Positions 9,947 through 10,608 of a stretch of DNA of 10,608 nt are shown piece after piece (within the stretch, counting starts at the first letter, position 1; every line of letters starts with the position of its first letter). The stretch is from Aquificaceae bacterium (GTDB lineage Bacteria > Aquificota > Aquificia > Aquificales > Aquificaceae). Position numbers and translations under genes: made by a program. The DNA lies in NCBI GenBank assembly GCA_015490215.1, contig WFYH01000218.1:1-10608 (forward strand), written 5' to 3'. The notes below the pieces were generated by a model that was given only the letters and a program-made list of their open reading frames with translations, had not been told where the DNA came from and did no database searches.

Positions 9947-10523
9947 TTTGGGAGCTTTTATTCCTAAAGCTCGCCCTGTTGCATATAAGCCAAGCACTTG
10001 ACCTTGCAATCTCTTCAATTTCCACAAGACCGTTTTCCTTTAAGGTTCTTCCCGTTTGAACGAGGTCCACTATGAAGTCCGAAAGCCCTATCAGGGGTGC
10101 CAACTCCACCGACCCGCTGAGGGTTATTATCTGCACCTTTACCCCCTTTCTCATGAAAAAGTCCTCCGCTATACGCCTGTATTTGGTAGCCACCCTGACG
10201 GAAGAGCTGGAAAGATACCTCTCCCTGTTTTCGGGCTTGCCCGCAACCGATATCCTGCAGACCCCTATCCCGAGATCAATCATCTTGTAAACTTCTGGCT
10301 TCCTTTCCAAAAAAACGTCATAACCGCATATCCCCAAGTCTGCAACCCCGTTCTCCACGTATACGGGAACGTCAAAGGGCTTTACCAATAGCAAGGTCAG
10401 ATCGCCTACGGTTAGGGTAAGCTTTCTGCCTTCCTCCACCTTTTCGGGAATCAGTCCTTTGGAAAAGAGAAGATCTACTGATTCCTTAAAGAGCCTACCT
10501 TTGGGAAGAGCTAGCCTGAGCAT
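9918..10523 (-). CDS. hisG: ATP phosphoribosyltransferase, short form (HisG-S)
   Basis: First committed step of histidine synthesis: ATP plus PRPP gives phosphoribosyl-ATP and pyrophosphate. At 201 residues it is the short form, lacking the C-terminal ACT-like regulatory domain of long HisG. Motifs: LALPKGRL (4-11), VKPFDVPVYVENGVADLGICG (48-68, the two-lobe hinge region), LSGSVELAPLIGLSD (135-149) and the PRPP-binding stretch DFIVDLVQTGRTLKENGL (149-166). Short HisG works as a hetero-octamer with HisZ, a catalytically dead HisRS-like subunit that carries histidine feedback control; hisZ must therefore be elsewhere. The ATG at 10523 is preceded by GCAGGG, too close for a normal ribosome site. 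The 3' end overlaps carA by 29 bp. Confidence 0.96.
   Translation of the reverse strand: MLRLALPKGRLFKESVDLLFSKGLIPEKVEEGRKLTLTVGDLTLLLVKPFDVPVYVENGVADLGICGYDVFLERKPEVYKMIDLGIGVCRISVAGKPENRERYLSSSSVRVATKYRRIAEDFFMRKGVKVQIITLSGSVELAPLIGLSDFIVDLVQTGRTLKENGLVEIEEIARSSAWLICNRASFRNKSSQIREVVEALL
9939..9959 (+). terminator. Possible weak intrinsic terminator after carA
   Basis: CTCCC (9939-9943), loop TGATTT, GGGAG (9950-9954), then CTTTTA. The five-pair stem is GC-rich but short, and the T-run is broken. The carA stop codon lies in the loop, and the whole element is inside the hisG coding region on the opposite strand, so it could be chance. Confidence 0.25.
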
Positions 10524-10530
10524 CCCTGCT

Positions 10531-10559
10531 ATTTTAACCTTATGGCGACCTACTGGTAT
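10531..10559 (-). promoter_or_regulatory. Candidate hisG promoter with minimal leader
   Basis: On the minus strand TAAAAT (10536-10531) is 7 nt before the hisG ATG, and ATACCA (10559-10554, three of six matches to TTGACA) is 17 bp upstream of it. Transcription starting 6 to 8 nt past the hexamer would begin at or next to the ATG. The rest of the right-edge stretch (10560-10608) shows no gene I can support. Confidence 0.35.
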
Positions 10560-10608
10560 TCCCTTCCCTAAAGCTACCGTTGCAACTCGGGCTATACTTA
10601 AATTGTGA

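Noticed and set aside
10580..10598. TTGCAA and TATACT near the right edge as a rightward promoter
   Set aside because: The hexamers are only 7 bp apart, and no downstream gene is visible before the window ends.

Overview
The window looks like a compact chromosomal stretch from a thermophilic bacterium of the Aquificaceae (Aquifex/Hydrogenobacter/Thermocrinis-like). The grounds are indirect: a free-standing ~110-residue tRNA-binding protein of the Aquifex Trbp111 type, a short-form HisG, Lys/Glu-rich proteins, heavy use of AGG/AGA (Arg) and ATA (Ile), gene spacers of 1 to 21 bp, and many overlapping gene ends. No mobile element, CRISPR array, rRNA or tRNA is visible. Nearly every base is coding, and no gap reaches 300 bases.

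Layout. (1) Plus strand, 2-2712: a signalling protein entering from the left edge (helical region, zinc-binding CZB-like domain, degenerate GGDEF, intact EAL), then murI (glutamate racemase) 11 nt later with a TTG start. (2) Minus strand, 8460 down to 2677: a tight six-gene run read in the order UMF1-type MFS transporter, eno, ftsB/divIC-like, gatA, and two different SurA/PrsA-like secreted proteins. Junctions are overlaps or gaps of 10 nt or less, so co-transcription is likely. The run ends tail to tail with murI, with a 36-bp overlap. (3) Plus strand, 8482-9946: Trbp111-like tRNA-binding protein, then carA one base later. (4) Minus strand, 10523-9918: short-form hisG, its 3' end overlapping the 3' end of carA by 29 bp. 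The final 85 bases hold a probable hisG promoter and no recognisable gene.

Most of this is housekeeping: peptidoglycan precursor supply (MurI), glycolysis (Eno), division (FtsB-like), indirect aminoacylation (GatA), tRNA binding (Trbp111), envelope protein folding (SurA-like pair), and carbamoyl phosphate and histidine synthesis (CarA, HisG). The least ordinary item is the c-di-GMP protein: its H/C/H/H spacing matches the CZB zinc-sensor signature, and it joins this to a dead cyclase domain and an apparently active phosphodiesterase domain. A second theme is expression signals: several start codons lack a Shine-Dalgarno sequence but have a -10-like hexamer 7 to 10 nt upstream, suggesting leaderless or near-leaderless transcripts. 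No clearly new biological system was found.
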